The translations under genes and the position numbers were made by a program. The notes under the pieces are model-generated. The model was given only the letters and a program-made list of their open reading frames with translations. It was not told the origin of the DNA and did not search any database. Below are positions 13,262-13,345 of a DNA stretch of 13,345 nt, piece by piece. Location: positions 1 through 13,345 of the forward strand of contig CADDYT010000164.1 of the NCBI GenBank assembly GCA_902810755.1. The letters are read 5' to 3'. Within the stretch, counting starts at the first letter, position 1. Each line of letters begins with the position of its first letter. The DNA is from Chloroflexota bacterium (GTDB taxonomy: Bacteria > Chloroflexota > Ktedonobacteria > Ktedonobacterales > Ktedonobacteraceae).

Positions 13262-13345
13262 CCACAGGCCACACGAGCAGGCCAGCGGAACAGGCCACCC
13301 GCAAGGGCCACAGGCAGGCGAGGCGCACGGCCCACGAGCAGGCCA
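13262..13345. repeat. GC-rich interspersed repeat with CAGGCCA core
   Basis: CAGGCCAC or CAGGCCAG occurs at 13265-13272, 13278-13285 and 13291-13298, and again at the window edge. The 12-mer ACGAGCAGGCCA occurs exactly twice (13273-13284 and 13334-13345). A CCC-GCAA-GGG mini-hairpin with a GNRA loop lies at 13298-13307. Spacing is irregular, so it is not a CRISPR. The core is the same as in the array at the other end of the window and has the same orientation relative to the upstream gene. Confidence 0.75.

Overview
The window looks like a compact chromosomal segment from a free-living, moderately GC-rich bacterium. Genes are tightly packed with 4-base overlaps, and acetyltransferases are frequent. 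The gene families and the intergenic GC-rich repeats recall Chloroflexota (Ktedonobacteria-like); that placement is inference from memory and is weak. There is no tRNA, rRNA, CRISPR array, transposase or phage gene.

The two halves are divergently transcribed from a spacer near 6915-7216. The left half runs on the minus strand. First comes a short unit of a GrpB/UPF0157-type protein followed by an inosine/uridine-type nucleoside hydrolase. Then, from its own promoter (5204-5232), comes a six-gene operon: an uncharacterised acidic/coiled-coil protein, a type II dehydroquinase (AroQ), an EPSP synthase-like enzyme (AroA), a shikimate kinase-like enzyme (AroK), a shikimate dehydrogenase-like enzyme (AroE) and a UPF0173 metallo-beta-lactamase-fold hydrolase. 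These are four consecutive shikimate-pathway steps, without AroB or AroC.

The right half runs on the plus strand. An AT-richer membrane-protein gene comes first and is broken by a frameshift into two ORFs. A two-part GNAT protein follows. Then, from an extended -10 promoter (8814-8842), comes an overlapping operon of PPi-type phosphofructokinase, phosphopentomutase (DeoB), a RimJ/RimL-like acetyltransferase and a phosphomannomutase/phosphoglucomutase. Together these form a sugar-phosphate module. DeoB can link it functionally to the nucleoside hydrolase on the other strand through ribose phosphates.

The most interesting observation is in the aro-like operon. By eye alignment, all four enzymes keep catalytic and cofactor residues, while many residues known to hold the shikimate-type substrate (its carboxylate, hydroxyls or 3-phosphate) are replaced: AroK Arg58, third Gly of GGG and Arg136; AroA Ser169-Ser170-Gln171, Ser197 and Asn336; AroQ His81 and Arg112; AroE Ser16 and Tyr215. 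Coordinated change in four co-transcribed enzymes suggests a parallel shikimate-like route acting on a different cyclic substrate, or a very divergent primary pathway.

Both ends of the window, each just downstream of the last gene of an operon, consist of GC-rich repeats built on the same CAGGCCA core in the same orientation relative to the gene. They may be where the assembly broke.
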